Part shown: positions 1-8,950 of the stretch, piece by piece
How the letters are laid out: each line of letters starts with the position of its first letter
Position numbering within the stretch: the first letter of the stretch is position 1
Source: Streptomyces sp. NBC_01591
Lineage (GTDB): Bacteria > Actinomycetota > Actinomycetes > Streptomycetales > Streptomycetaceae
Assembly (NCBI RefSeq): GCF_035918155.1
Contig: NZ_CP109327.1
Location: 6,572,001-6,636,000 of the forward strand
Direction: 5' to 3'
Length of the DNA: 64,000 nt
Position numbers and translations under genes: made by a program
Notes under the pieces: model-generated
Told to the model about the DNA's origin: nothing
Seen by the model: only the letters and a program-made list of their open reading frames with translations
Databases searched by the model: none

Positions 1-1260
1 GTGCTCGTCGGCGAGGACGCCGACTGCTATGCCGTGCTCGGAGAACTGCACACCTGCTTCACTCCGGTGATCTCCGAGTTCAAGGACTTCATCGCCGCCC
101 CCAAGTTCAACCTGTACCAGTCACTGCACACCGCCGTCGTGGGCGAGGACGGGGCGGTCGCCGAAGTCCTCATCCGTACCCACCGGATGCACAAGGTTGC
201 CGAGGCCGGAGTCATCGCCCTCGGCAATCCGTACGCCGCGGAGAGCGGCACCGGACCCCAGGCCGCCGAACCCGCCGACGGAGAGCGCGCCGACCCCACC
301 CGGCCCGGCTGGCTCTCCCGGCTCCTCGAATGGCAGCAGTCCGCCCCGGACCCCGACACCTTCTGGACCACGCTCCGCGCCGACCTGGCCCAGGACCGGG
401 AGATCACGGTCTTCCGGACCGACGGCGGCACGCTCGGGCTGCCCGCCGGAGCCAGCTGCGTCGACGCCGCCTACGCGCAGTACGGGGACGAAGCGCACAA
501 CTGCATCGGCGCCCGGGTCAACGGCCGCCTGGCCACCCTCGGCACCGTACTCAGCGACGGAGACACCGTGCAGTTGCTGCTCGCCGAGGACGCCGCCTCG
601 GGCCCCTCGCCCGACTGGCTCGACCACGCCCGGACCCCCGCCGCCCGCATCGCCATCACCGGCTGGCTGGACGCCCACCCCGAGGACACCCGTGGCCCGC
701 ACGGCGGCCGGCCCGCGGAATCCGGGCCCGAGCAGCAGTCGCACGGCCACTCCAGGCCCGGACCGCAGCCGCAGGAGCCCGCAGGCACCGGGCCCGCCGC
801 GGGCCGCGCCGCGAGCGCCGTGGTGGACCTGCCGGACGCCACCGTACGGCTCGCGGGCTGCTGCACCCCCGTACCCCCCGACGCCGTCACCGGATTCGTC
901 GTGCGCGGCGGCGCCGTCACCGTGCACCGGCTGGAATGTCCCGCCGTCGCCCGGATGCGGTCCGTCGGCCGGTCGCCGGTCGGGGTGAGCTGGGGAGACG
1001 CCACCGAGTGCCGGGTCACGCTGGTCGCCGAGTCCTTCGGACGCCCCCGGCTGCTCGCCGATCTCACCGAGGCGATCGCGACGGCGGACGCGGCGATCGT
1101 CTCCGCCACCGTCGAACCGCCCAGCGAACAGCGTGTCAGGCACACCTACACCCTGCAGCTCCCCGACGCGGCCGGACTGCCGTCCCTGATGCGCGCCATG
1201 CGTGACGTGCCCGGGGTGTACGACGTGAGCCGGGCCCAGCACCCCGCGGCCACCGTCTGA
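1..1260 (+). CDS. rshA: RelA/SpoT-family (p)ppGpp enzyme, 3' part
   Basis: This is the C-terminal part of an RSH protein; the reading frame is open at base 1, so the GTG there is probably internal. Residues counted from the window start show the end of the synthetase domain (YQSLHT, then EVLIRT near 56-61), a TGS domain at about 134-198, a CC/zinc-finger region (CCTPVPPD at 287-294, then TVHRLECP) and a C-terminal ACT domain from about 338. RSH proteins make and/or degrade the alarmone (p)ppGpp. Only about 90 Pro/Gly-rich residues separate TGS from the CC region, where full-length Rel proteins have a longer helical domain, which fits the short second RSH of streptomycetes (RshA) rather than RelA. 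EVQIRT reads EVLIRT and the usual AAHW reads IALG. Family is certain; activity and the exact symbol are inferred. Confidence 0.85.
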   Translation: MLVGEDADCYAVLGELHTCFTPVISEFKDFIAAPKFNLYQSLHTAVVGEDGAVAEVLIRTHRMHKVAEAGVIALGNPYAAESGTGPQAAEPADGERADPTRPGWLSRLLEWQQSAPDPDTFWTTLRADLAQDREITVFRTDGGTLGLPAGASCVDAAYAQYGDEAHNCIGARVNGRLATLGTVLSDGDTVQLLLAEDAASGPSPDWLDHARTPAARIAITGWLDAHPEDTRGPHGGRPAESGPEQQSHGHSRPGPQPQEPAGTGPAAGRAASAVVDLPDATVRLAGCCTPVPPDAVTGFVVRGGAVTVHRLECPAVARMRSVGRSPVGVSWGDATECRVTLVAESFGRPRLLADLTEAIATADAAIVSATVEPPSEQRVRHTYTLQLPDAAGLPSLMRAMRDVPGVYDVSRAQHPAATV

Positions 1261-1356
1261 CTCCGCCGGCCGGAGCCATCCGCCACAGCGATCTCATTCG
1301 GGTGGCGCGGCGCGCGCCGCGCCTGCCCAGGGCGAAGTCGCTGGTAGCGGTAGTTC

Positions 1357-2811
1357 ATGCCGTTCATCTCCCGCTGTCTGCGGGCCGCTCTGCTGGCCAC
1401 CGCATCAGCCACCCTCGTCGCAGCCACCCTCCCCTCACCCGTGCCACTCGGCATCGGTGATCCGCTCTTCCCCCACCTCGGCAACCCCGGGTACGACGTC
1501 CGCGCCTACGACGTCGGAATGACCTACCACGGCGACAACAGCAAGCCGCTGGACGCCGTCACCAGGATTGACGCGCGGACCACCGAACCGCTCGACCGGA
1601 TCAACCTCGACTTCACCCTGGGCACGGTCCGCACGGTCGAAGTCAACGGACTGCGCGCCGACTTCGCCCTCAAGGACGAGGACCTCGTCATCCAGCCACT
1701 GGGCCGGCTGCCTGCCGGGGTGCCGCTGCGCATCACCGTCCGGCACACCAGCGACCCCTCCGGCGACCAGAACAGCGGCGGCTGGCTGCGCACCGCCGAC
1801 GGTCTGGCCATGGCCAACCAGGCCGACGCCGCGCACCGGGTCTTCCCGAGCAACGACCACCCCGCCGACAAGGCGTACTTCACCTTCCGGATCACCGCGC
1901 CCAAGGACCTCACCGTGGTGGCCAACGGACTGCCCGCCGGCACGGCCCGGCAAGGCGCCGACACCACCTGGACCTACCGGACCGAACACCCCATGGCCAC
2001 CGAACTGGCTCAGGTCTCGATCGGGCGTTCCGCCGTCCTGCACCGGACCGGTCCGCACGGGCTGCCGGTACGCGACGTGGTGCCCGAGGCCGACCGCAAA
2101 CGCCTCGAACCCTGGCTCAGCAAGACCCCCGCCCAGCTGGAGTGGATGGAACAGCAGGTCGGGCGCTATCCCTTCGAGACGTACGGACTGCTCGTCGCCG
2201 ACACAGAGACCGGTTTCGAGCTGGAGACCCAGACGCTCTCACTCTTCGAGCGGGCCCTGTTCACCGGGAACGACTACCCCGAGTGGTACCTCGAATCGAT
2301 CATGGTGCACGAGGTCGCCCACCAGTGGTTCGGCGACAGCGTCTCCCCGCAGAGCTGGTCCGATCTATGGCTCAACGAGGGACACGCCACCTGGTACGAG
2401 GCCCGCTACGCCGAGGAGCACGGTGGCAAGGCGCTGGAACGCCGGATGCGCGATGCCTATACCAGGTCCGACGGCTGGCGCGCCGCGGGCGGCCCGCCGG
2501 CCCGACCCGACGCCCCGGAACCCGGACAGAAGATCAGCCTGTTCCGGCCGGTGGTGTACGACGGCAGCGCACTGATCCTGTACGCGCTGCGCCAGGAGAT
2601 CGGCGAGAGCGCGTTCGACCGGCTGGAGCGGAGCTGGGTGAGGAAGCACCGGGACTCCAACGCCACCACCGGGGACTTCGTCCGCCTGGCGTCCCGGACC
2701 GCGGGCCGCGACCTGACCTCGTTCTTCGACGGTTGGCTGTACGGGGAGAAGACCCCGCCGATGCCGGGACACCCGGACTGGCACAGCACCGCGCCCGCCG
2801 GACAGCGATAA
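1357..2811 (+). CDS. Secreted M1-family zinc metallopeptidase
   Basis: The 484-residue protein begins with a Sec-type signal (positive start, then a hydrophobic Ala/Leu run to about residue 27), so it is probably exported. The gluzincin zinc site is complete: HEVAH with H318, E319 and H322, and the third ligand E341 in WLNE (HExxH-X18-E spacing). The N-terminal half has the beta-rich fold expected of M1 aminopeptidases. The exopeptidase GxMEN motif is not present in standard form; GFELETQ sits at the equivalent place, as in many actinobacterial M1 proteins. It lacks the large C-terminal domain of PepN-type enzymes. Likely role is extracellular peptide trimming. ATG at 1357 has a poor ribosome binding site, so the start is less certain than the family. 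Confidence 0.88.
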   Translation: MPFISRCLRAALLATASATLVAATLPSPVPLGIGDPLFPHLGNPGYDVRAYDVGMTYHGDNSKPLDAVTRIDARTTEPLDRINLDFTLGTVRTVEVNGLRADFALKDEDLVIQPLGRLPAGVPLRITVRHTSDPSGDQNSGGWLRTADGLAMANQADAAHRVFPSNDHPADKAYFTFRITAPKDLTVVANGLPAGTARQGADTTWTYRTEHPMATELAQVSIGRSAVLHRTGPHGLPVRDVVPEADRKRLEPWLSKTPAQLEWMEQQVGRYPFETYGLLVADTETGFELETQTLSLFERALFTGNDYPEWYLESIMVHEVAHQWFGDSVSPQSWSDLWLNEGHATWYEARYAEEHGGKALERRMRDAYTRSDGWRAAGGPPARPDAPEPGQKISLFRPVVYDGSALILYALRQEIGESAFDRLERSWVRKHRDSNATTGDFVRLASRTAGRDLTSFFDGWLYGEKTPPMPGHPDWHSTAPAGQR

Positions 2812-2954
2812 ACCCGGGTGACGGGTGCGGCCGACCATGCCACTATCGACGAGTCGCTGCGGCGGCCGGACCGGAGATTCCCGACAGCGGGAATCATCGG
2901 AAGGGGTCACGCGTTGTGACTGATGTAACGGACTTCCAACGACGTAAGGATCCA

Positions 2955-4475
2955 ATGACCTCCTCTTCTTCCTTTCCCCAGGACGCGCAGGATGCGCAGA
3001 GTGCTACGGAGAATGTCACCGAAAGCCTCACCGAGAGCCTTCGGGCCGACGCCCTGATGGAAGAGGACGTCGCCTGGAGCCACGAGATCGACACGGAGCG
3101 GGACGGCGAGCAGCTCGACCGCTCCGAGCGCGCCGCCCTGCGGCGTGTGGCAGGGCTCTCCACCGAGCTCGAAGATGTCACCGAGGTCGAGTACCGGCAG
3201 CTGCGCCTGGAGCGCGTGGTGCTGGTCGGTGTCTGGACGTCGGGGACCGTGCGTGACGCGGAGAATTCCCTCGCGGAGCTGGCCGCACTGGCGGAGACGG
3301 CGGGCGCCCAGGTGCTCGACGCCGTCTTCCAGCGCCGTGACAAGCCGGACCCGGCCACCTACATCGGTTCGGGCAAGGCGCTGGAGCTGCGCGACATCGT
3401 CCTCGAATCGGGGGCCGACACCGTCGTCTGCGACGGTGAGCTCAGCCCCGGCCAGCTGATTCACCTGGAAGACGTCGTCAAGGTCAAGGTGGTCGACCGG
3501 ACCGCCCTGATCCTCGACATCTTCGCCCAGCACGCCAAGTCCCGAGAGGGCAAGGCGCAGGTCTCGCTGGCACAGATGCAGTACATGCTGCCGCGGCTGC
3601 GCGGCTGGGGTCAGTCGCTCTCCCGTCAGATGGGCGGCGGCGGTTCCAGCGGCGGTGGCGGCATGGCCACCCGTGGTCCCGGTGAGACCAAGATCGAGAC
3701 GGACCGGCGTCGGATCCGCGAGAAGATGGCGAAGATGCGCCGGGAGATCGCGGAGATGAAGACGGGCCGCGAGATCAAGCGCCAGGAGCGCAAGCGCAAC
3801 AAGGTGCCGTCGGTCGCCATCGCCGGTTACACCAACGCGGGCAAGTCCTCGCTGCTCAACCGGCTCACCGGTGCGGGCGTCCTGGTGGAGAACGCCCTGT
3901 TCGCCACCCTGGACCCGACTGTGCGCCGGGCCGAGACGCCGAGCGGCCGGCTCTACACCCTGGCCGACACCGTCGGGTTCGTACGGCATCTGCCGCACCA
4001 CCTCGTCGAGGCGTTCCGCTCCACCATGGAGGAGGTCGGCGAGTCCGATCTGATCCTGCACGTGGTGGACGGCTCCCACCCGGCGCCGGAGGAGCAGCTC
4101 GCCGCGGTGCGCGAGGTGATCCGCAAAGTCGGCGCGGTGGACGTGCCCGAGATCGTGGTGGTCAACAAGGCGGACGCGGCCGATCCGCTGGTGCTCCAGC
4201 GACTGCTGCGCATCGAGAAGCACGCGATCGCCGTCTCTGCGCGCACCGGCGTTGGTATCGAGGAGCTGCTCACGCTCATCGACACCGAACTGCCGCGGCC
4301 GTCGGTCGAGATCGAGGCCCTCGTGCCGTACATCCAGGGTGGACTCGTCTCCCGGGTGCATGCCGAGGGCGAGGTGATCTCCGAGGAGCACACGTCGGAG
4401 GGCACCCTGCTCAAGGCGCGGGTACACGAGGAGCTGGCGGCCGAGCTCTCCTCGTTCGTCCCCGTGGCGCACTGA
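2955..4475 (+). CDS. hflX: Ribosome-associated GTPase HflX
   Basis: The 506-residue protein has the HflX layout: an N-terminal glycine-rich nucleotide-binding domain (PATYIGSGKALEL), a basic coiled coil (RRRIREKMAKMRREIAEM), then a TRAFAC GTPase domain. G1 is GYTNAGKSS at 291-299, followed by the G2-region TLDPTVRR, DTVGFV (G3) and NKAD (G4). HflX binds 50S and 70S ribosomes and rescues or splits stalled or hibernating ribosomes. ATG 2955 has AAGGA five bases upstream. An in-frame GTG at 2916 with GGAAGGGG upstream is a serious alternative and would add 13 residues. A strong hairpin follows the stop. A Gly/Ser-rich loop lies just before the GETK motif, as is common in actinobacteria. Confidence 0.95.
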   Translation: MTSSSSFPQDAQDAQSATENVTESLTESLRADALMEEDVAWSHEIDTERDGEQLDRSERAALRRVAGLSTELEDVTEVEYRQLRLERVVLVGVWTSGTVRDAENSLAELAALAETAGAQVLDAVFQRRDKPDPATYIGSGKALELRDIVLESGADTVVCDGELSPGQLIHLEDVVKVKVVDRTALILDIFAQHAKSREGKAQVSLAQMQYMLPRLRGWGQSLSRQMGGGGSSGGGGMATRGPGETKIETDRRRIREKMAKMRREIAEMKTGREIKRQERKRNKVPSVAIAGYTNAGKSSLLNRLTGAGVLVENALFATLDPTVRRAETPSGRLYTLADTVGFVRHLPHHLVEAFRSTMEEVGESDLILHVVDGSHPAPEEQLAAVREVIRKVGAVDVPEIVVVNKADAADPLVLQRLLRIEKHAIAVSARTGVGIEELLTLIDTELPRPSVEIEALVPYIQGGLVSRVHAEGEVISEEHTSEGTLLKARVHEELAAELSSFVPVAH

Positions 4476-4502
4476 CCGCGGCGCTGTACGGCTCGGTAAC
4501 GC

Positions 4503-4537
4503 CCGAAAGCCCGCCCCGACCAGGGGCGGGCCTTCGG
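4503..4537. terminator. Bidirectional terminator between hflX and the minus-strand protease gene
   Basis: The arms at about 4503-4517 and 4523-4537 form a GC-rich stem with one mismatch around a 5-base loop. It sits between two convergent genes and could end both transcripts. There is no clear T-tract, as is usual in Streptomyces. Confidence 0.7.
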
Positions 4538-4560
4538 CCGTCATAGGAGGCAGGTGGCCG

Positions 4561-5729
4561 TCAGCGGCCGGCGAACTTCTCGCTCATCGTGGTGAAGACG
4601 TCCTTGGCACCCCGGCCCAGCTGGGGGCCGGCGAGCCAGCCCGAAGTCACCGGTCCGATGGAGGTGTTGGAGACCAGCACGGACTTGCCGTCACTGCCCT
4701 TTCTGAACCATCCGCCGCCGGACGACCCACCGGTCATGGTGCAGCTGATGCGGTACATCGCCGGAGTGCCCGGGCTGATGGAGAGCCGCCCGGGGCGATC
4801 GACGCACTTGTGCATGATCAGGCCGTCGTACGGGGGAGCGGCGGGGTATCCCCAGGCGCCCATGGCGTCGATCCGCGAGATCTCGGGAGCGTCGAAGTCG
4901 ACCGCCAGGGCGTTGCCCACGGTCTCCTCCAGGGACTTGGTCCCCTTCTCCGGCTTCACATGCAGCACCGCGTAGTCGTAGGGGGCGCCCTCGCCCCCGG
5001 TGGGGCCGCCGTCGGCGAGCCATTCACCGGACGTCGTCGCCCAGTCCGCCCAGTACGCGCCGTACGGGGCGATCTCCTGCGGCTGCGCGTTCTCCAGGGC
5101 GGCGGCGGACTTGCCCCTGTCGTTGTACGCGGGCACGAAGACGATGTTGCGGTACCAGCCGCCCTTCGACCCGGCGTGCACGCAGTGTCCGGCGGTCCAC
5201 ACCAGGTTGGACCGGCCCGGCTTCTCCGGGTCCTTGACGACCGTGCCCGAGCAGACCATCGAGCCCTCGGGGGAGTCGAAGAACACCTTGCCGACCGGGG
5301 CCGCGTAGTCGTGGTACGGCGTCTTCTCGCGCTCGGCCCGCACCGGAGCGGGCTCCGGATCGGTGACGCCCTGGCCGCCGGAGACGTCGCCGGCCGCCAG
5401 GGTCTTCGCCGGGTCCTTGGCCGACTTCATCCGGTCGGGCTTCCACAGCCCCTCGATGACCGGGTTGACGAAGTCCTTGGCCTCACGCAGCCATTTGTCC
5501 TTGTCCCAGTTCTTCCACTCGCCGTTCTTCCACTTCTCCGGGTCGACACCGTGCTTCTTCAGCGTCTCGGCCAGACCGTCGGTAGGGAGCCGCCGGCGTC
5601 CTGGCCACCCGCGGAGTCCGCGGCGGGCTTGCCGGTCGCGTTGTCCTCGCTCGGACCACAGGCCGTGGCCGTCAGGGCGAGCGCGGCGACGAGACCGGTC
5701 GCGGCGAGCAGCGGACGTATGGATCGCAT
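4561..5729 (-). pseudogene. Frameshifted lipoprotein trypsin-like serine protease
   Basis: Reading from an ATG at 5729-5727, with AGGGGG upstream, the protein opens with a lipoprotein signal ending LTATAC. It then hits a stop at 5559 after the residues ALPTVWPRR-like tail (GGSLPTVWPRR). The homologous continuation (DGLAETLKKHG onward) lies in another frame and runs to the stop at 4561. Adding one base near 5577-5586 restores LPDGLAETLKKHG, which aligns with IPDDLKDRLKEHG in the intact paralogue at 5993-7213. The downstream part keeps a full chymotrypsin-fold triad: His in TAGHC, Asp in YDYAVLH and Ser in GGSSGGGW. The gene is either a recent pseudogene or carries a sequencing error; the well-conserved downstream part makes either recent decay or error likely. 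Confidence 0.8.
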
Positions 5730-5906
5730 GGAAAGGGTTCCCCCTGAAATTTCTGAAATTGCCATGAACGTGTCATACGGCTCGGTGGCCGGACCAACGG
5801 CCACCGAAGATGCAGGGGTCACCCTATGACGGTCCGGAGCATGCCCCCTGCCGCGGCGGCGCGGCCCGCACGGGGCGCGGCCGGGCGGCGGTGCCGCACG
5901 ACGTAC

Positions 5907-5945
5907 AGGGGCCCCCGGCGCGCAACTGCCGCGCCGGGGGCCCCT
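5907..5945 (-). terminator. Perfect 16-bp hairpin terminator
   Basis: Arms 5907-5922 and 5930-5945 are exact reverse complements around a 7-base loop. It lies 48 bases past the stop of the intact minus-strand protease gene, so it most likely ends that transcript and insulates the broken paralogue beyond it. Confidence 0.85.
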
Positions 5946-5992
5946 GATGTGCCGTCACCGTCCTCGGGACCGGCCCGGGTGACGGTCCGTCG

Positions 5993-7213
5993 TCACTGTC
6001 CCGCGTACTTCTTGCTGACCGAGTCGTAGACGCCCTTGGCCTCCTTGCCGAACCGCGGCCCGGCCAGCCAGCCGGCCGTCACCGGTCCGATGGAGGTGTT
6101 GGAGACCAGCGCGGGCTTGCCGTCCTGGCCGTTCGCGACCCAGCCACCGCCCGACGCGCCGCCGGTCATGGTGCAGCCGATGCGGTACATCGTCGGGTCC
6201 TGCGCGGTCAGCGAGAGCCGACCCGGCTTGTCCGCGCACTGGAACGCCTTCTGGCCGTCGTACGGCGGAGCGGCCGGGAAGCCGGTCGCCGTCATGCTGT
6301 CGATCTTCGGCACGGCCGGGGCGTTGAAATCGACGGGCAGCGCGGAACCGACCGTCTCCTCCAGGGACTTGCCCGTCGAGCCCTTCTCCGGCGTCACGTG
6401 CAGCACCGCGAAGTCGTACGGCGCGCCCTGCCCGCCCATCGAGGAACCCTGCGAGATCCACTGGTCGGACGTCTGCGCCCAGCTGCCCCACCACACGCCG
6501 TAGGGGGCGATCTCCTGCTTGGTCGCCTTCTTCAGCTCGGCCAGCGACAGGCCCTGGTTGTTGTACGACGGCACGAAGGCGATGTTGCGGTACCAGCCGC
6601 CCTTCTTGCCGGCGTGCACACAGTGCCCGGCGGTCCACACCAGGTTGGACTTCCCGGGGTGCGCCGGGTCCTTCACCACGGTCGCGGAACAGACCATGGA
6701 GCCCTCGGGGCCGTCGAAGAGCAGCTTCCCGGACTCTGCGGCGTTGGCGTGGTACGGCGTCCGGACGCCCGCGGCCTGGACCGGCGCGGGCGTCGGGTCC
6801 GTCACACCCACATCACCCGAGATGTCGTTGTCGACCGGCTTCTCCGGTGCCTTGTCCGCGTCCCGCATCCGGTCCGGGTCCCAGAGGTCCTCGATGACCG
6901 GGTTGACGAAGTCCTTGGCCTCACGCAGCCATTTGTCCTTGTCCCAGTTCTTCCACTCGCCGTTCTTCCACTGGTCGAGGTCGATCCCGTGTTCCTTGAG
7001 CCGGTCCTTCAGGTCGTCCGGAATCGTGATCTTGCCGTCCGAGGACTGGCCGGCGGGGACGCTCGGCTTGTCACTCGCGTTGTCCTCCTCGGGACCGCAG
7101 GCGGTGGCGGTGAGCGCGAGGGCCGCGGTGACCGCGGCCACGGCGAGCACCGACGAAGGCCGGCGGCGTGCCCTCCCCTGACGTGCGGCGAGAGCCGGTC
7201 GAATGAGTCGCAT
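5993..7213 (-). CDS. Secreted lipoprotein trypsin-like serine protease
   Basis: The protein has 406 residues. ATG at 7213 follows AGGGGGAT at good spacing. Residues 1-39 form an export signal with Arg-rich start, hydrophobic core and lipobox-like TATAC, so a lipid-anchored surface protein is likely. A charged linker with WKNGEWKNWDKDKW precedes the chymotrypsin-like domain. That domain has His in TAGHCVHAG, Asp in YDFAVLHV and Ser in GGASGGGW; a conserved Cys lies in SMVCSATVV. It is a tandem duplicate of the frameshifted gene downstream, and the WKNGEWKNWDKDKW linker is identical in both. The substrate is unknown. It is divergent from the siderophore operon across a 328-base gap. Confidence 0.88.
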   Translation of the reverse strand: MRLIRPALAARQGRARRRPSSVLAVAAVTAALALTATACGPEEDNASDKPSVPAGQSSDGKITIPDDLKDRLKEHGIDLDQWKNGEWKNWDKDKWLREAKDFVNPVIEDLWDPDRMRDADKAPEKPVDNDISGDVGVTDPTPAPVQAAGVRTPYHANAAESGKLLFDGPEGSMVCSATVVKDPAHPGKSNLVWTAGHCVHAGKKGGWYRNIAFVPSYNNQGLSLAELKKATKQEIAPYGVWWGSWAQTSDQWISQGSSMGGQGAPYDFAVLHVTPEKGSTGKSLEETVGSALPVDFNAPAVPKIDSMTATGFPAAPPYDGQKAFQCADKPGRLSLTAQDPTMYRIGCTMTGGASGGGWVANGQDGKPALVSNTSIGPVTAGWLAGPRFGKEAKGVYDSVSKKYAGQ

Positions 7214-7541
7214 GTGGTGATCCCCCTGGGACTTCGTAACTCAACACTTCTGTACTGCACTGCGGTACTGCTCCGAGCCACCTGCTCCGAACGCCCTGCG
7301 GACTCCCGGACGGTTTCCCGAGGTCCTGTGCGGCCCCCACTATGCCGGTGCCGATGGGGACGGCGAGCGGCAGGGCCGCGGTTCCGCCCCCGCAAGGATC
7401 TTCCGATTTACCCGTGATCCGCCGCGCCCGGCGTCGTTGGTACGTGCGAGGGACTCGGAGAAAGCGTTCATCCCCGCAGTCCGTCCGTGCGTCGACGTAC
7501 TGATGTGCAACGCAACCGTTACAGCGGGAGGACCAACAGCC
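7214..7541. other. Divergent intergenic region, protease / siderophore operon
   Basis: The 328 bases must hold promoters for the minus-strand protease and the siderophore operon. No gene is visible. The iron-box palindrome of DmdR/IdeR-type regulators (TTAGGTTAGGCT type) was looked for on both strands by eye and not found. GGGAGGA at 7525-7531 is the ribosome binding site of the aminotransferase gene. Confidence 0.5.
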
Positions 7542-8921
7542 GTGGCCGTGACCGAACCAGCCCCGGTGGCAGCACCGGCGGTGCACGAGGGGATCCTGCG
7601 CCGCCAGTCGTTGCGCGAATCCGCTGCCCGTACCTATGCGCGTTCACTGCCGATCGTGCCGGTGCGGGCCCGTGGGCTGACCATCGAGGGCGCGGACGGG
7701 CGGCGATACCTCGACTGTCTCTCCGGAGCCGGCACCCTGGCGCTCGGACACAACCATCCGGTCGTCCTGGAGGCGATCAAGAAGGTCATCGACTCGGGCG
7801 CACCGTTGCATGTGCTCGACCTCGCCACGCCGGTCAAGGACGCCTTCACCACGGAGCTGTTCGCCACCCTGCCGCGGCAGTTCGCCGACAACGCCCGGAT
7901 CCAGTTCTGCGGACCGGCGGGCACGGACGCGGTCGAGGCGGCGTTCAAGCTGGTCCGCGGCGCGACCGGCCGCAGCGGCCTGCTCGCCTTCACCGGCGCC
8001 TACCACGGGATGACGGCAGGGGCCCTCGCCGCCTCGGGCGGCGCCGAGGACGTACGGGTGACCAGGCTGCCCTTCCCACGGAACTACCGCTGCCCCTTCG
8101 GCGTCGGCGGTGAGCGCGGCGCGGAGATCGCCGCCCGGTGGGCCGAGAACCTCTTGGACGATCCCAAGGGAGGCACACCGACGCCGGCCGGGATGATCCT
8201 CGAACCCGTACAGGGGGAGGGCGGCGTGAACCCCGCCCCCGACAGCTGGATGCGCCGGATGCGCGAGATCACCGAGACCCGCTCCGTCCCCCTGATCGCC
8301 GACGAGGTCCAGACGGGCGTCGGCCGCACCGGTGCCTTCTGGGCTGTCGAGCACAGCGGGATCGTGCCCGATGTGATGGTGCTCTCCAAGGCGATCGGCG
8401 GTTCCCTCCCGCTCGCCGTGATCGTCTACCGCTCCGAACTCGACACCTGGCAGCCGGGCGCCCACGCCGGCACGTTCCGGGGCAACCAGCTCGCGATGGC
8501 GGCGGGCACGGCCACTCTTGCCTTCGTACGGGAGAACCGCCTCGCCGAGCGCGCCGCCACCCTCGGCGCCCGCATGCTCGCACGCCTCCAGGCGCTGGCC
8601 ACCGACCACCCGACCATCGGTGACGTACGCGGACGTGGCCTGATGATCGGCATCGAGCTGGTCGACCCGGAAGCCGCCGCGCCCGGCGACAGCCCCGAGC
8701 CACCACCCGCCCCCGCCCTGGCCGCTGCCGTCCAGGAGGAGTGCCTGCGCCGCGGGCTCATCGTCGAACTCGGCGGACGCCACTCCACCGTCGTACGCCT
8801 CCTCCCTCCCCTCACCCTCACCGACGAACAGGCAACAGCGGTCGTGGACCGCCTCGCCGACGCACTGGCAGCCGCCGAGCGCCTGCCGCACCGCCGCACC
8901 ACGACCGGGTCGATCCGCTGA
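7542..8921 (+). CDS. Diaminobutyrate--2-oxoglutarate aminotransferase (RhbA-like), siderophore operon
   Basis: A 459-residue class III, PLP-dependent aminotransferase of the family that converts aspartate 4-semialdehyde plus glutamate to L-2,4-diaminobutyrate. It shows the glycine-rich entry (SGAGTLALGHNHP), GTDAVEAAFKL, AYHGMT, the PLP Asp motif IADEVQTGVGRTG and the Schiff-base lysine K283 in VLSKAIGG. GTG 7542 is chosen because GGGAGGA lies 10 bases upstream; an ATG at 7503 lacks a ribosome binding site. It is the first gene of four on one strand with gaps of 29-60 bases. In rhizobactin 1021 the homologue RhbA makes the diamine precursor, so diamine supply for the siderophore is the likely role here. 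An ectoine-type role is unlikely because no ectABC partners are present. Confidence 0.87.
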   Translation: MAVTEPAPVAAPAVHEGILRRQSLRESAARTYARSLPIVPVRARGLTIEGADGRRYLDCLSGAGTLALGHNHPVVLEAIKKVIDSGAPLHVLDLATPVKDAFTTELFATLPRQFADNARIQFCGPAGTDAVEAAFKLVRGATGRSGLLAFTGAYHGMTAGALAASGGAEDVRVTRLPFPRNYRCPFGVGGERGAEIAARWAENLLDDPKGGTPTPAGMILEPVQGEGGVNPAPDSWMRRMREITETRSVPLIADEVQTGVGRTGAFWAVEHSGIVPDVMVLSKAIGGSLPLAVIVYRSELDTWQPGAHAGTFRGNQLAMAAGTATLAFVRENRLAERAATLGARMLARLQALATDHPTIGDVRGRGLMIGIELVDPEAAAPGDSPEPPPAPALAAAVQEECLRRGLIVELGGRHSTVVRLLPPLTLTDEQATAVVDRLADALAAAERLPHRRTTTGSIR

Positions 8922-8950
8922 CCCCGGACACCTTCACAAGAAAGACCGCC

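Noticed and set aside
121..1242. A 373-codon antisense frame over the rshA part
   Set aside because: Gly/Arg-rich composition typical of a mirror frame; the plus strand has TGS and ACT domains.
2907..4544. A 545-codon open frame antisense to hflX
   Set aside because: It is a high-GC shadow: no domain, no ribosome binding site, and the opposite strand codes clearly for HflX.
7214..7541. Iron box (DmdR/IdeR) before the siderophore operon
   Set aside because: No TTAGGTTAGGCT-like palindrome was seen on either strand; iron control remains unproven.
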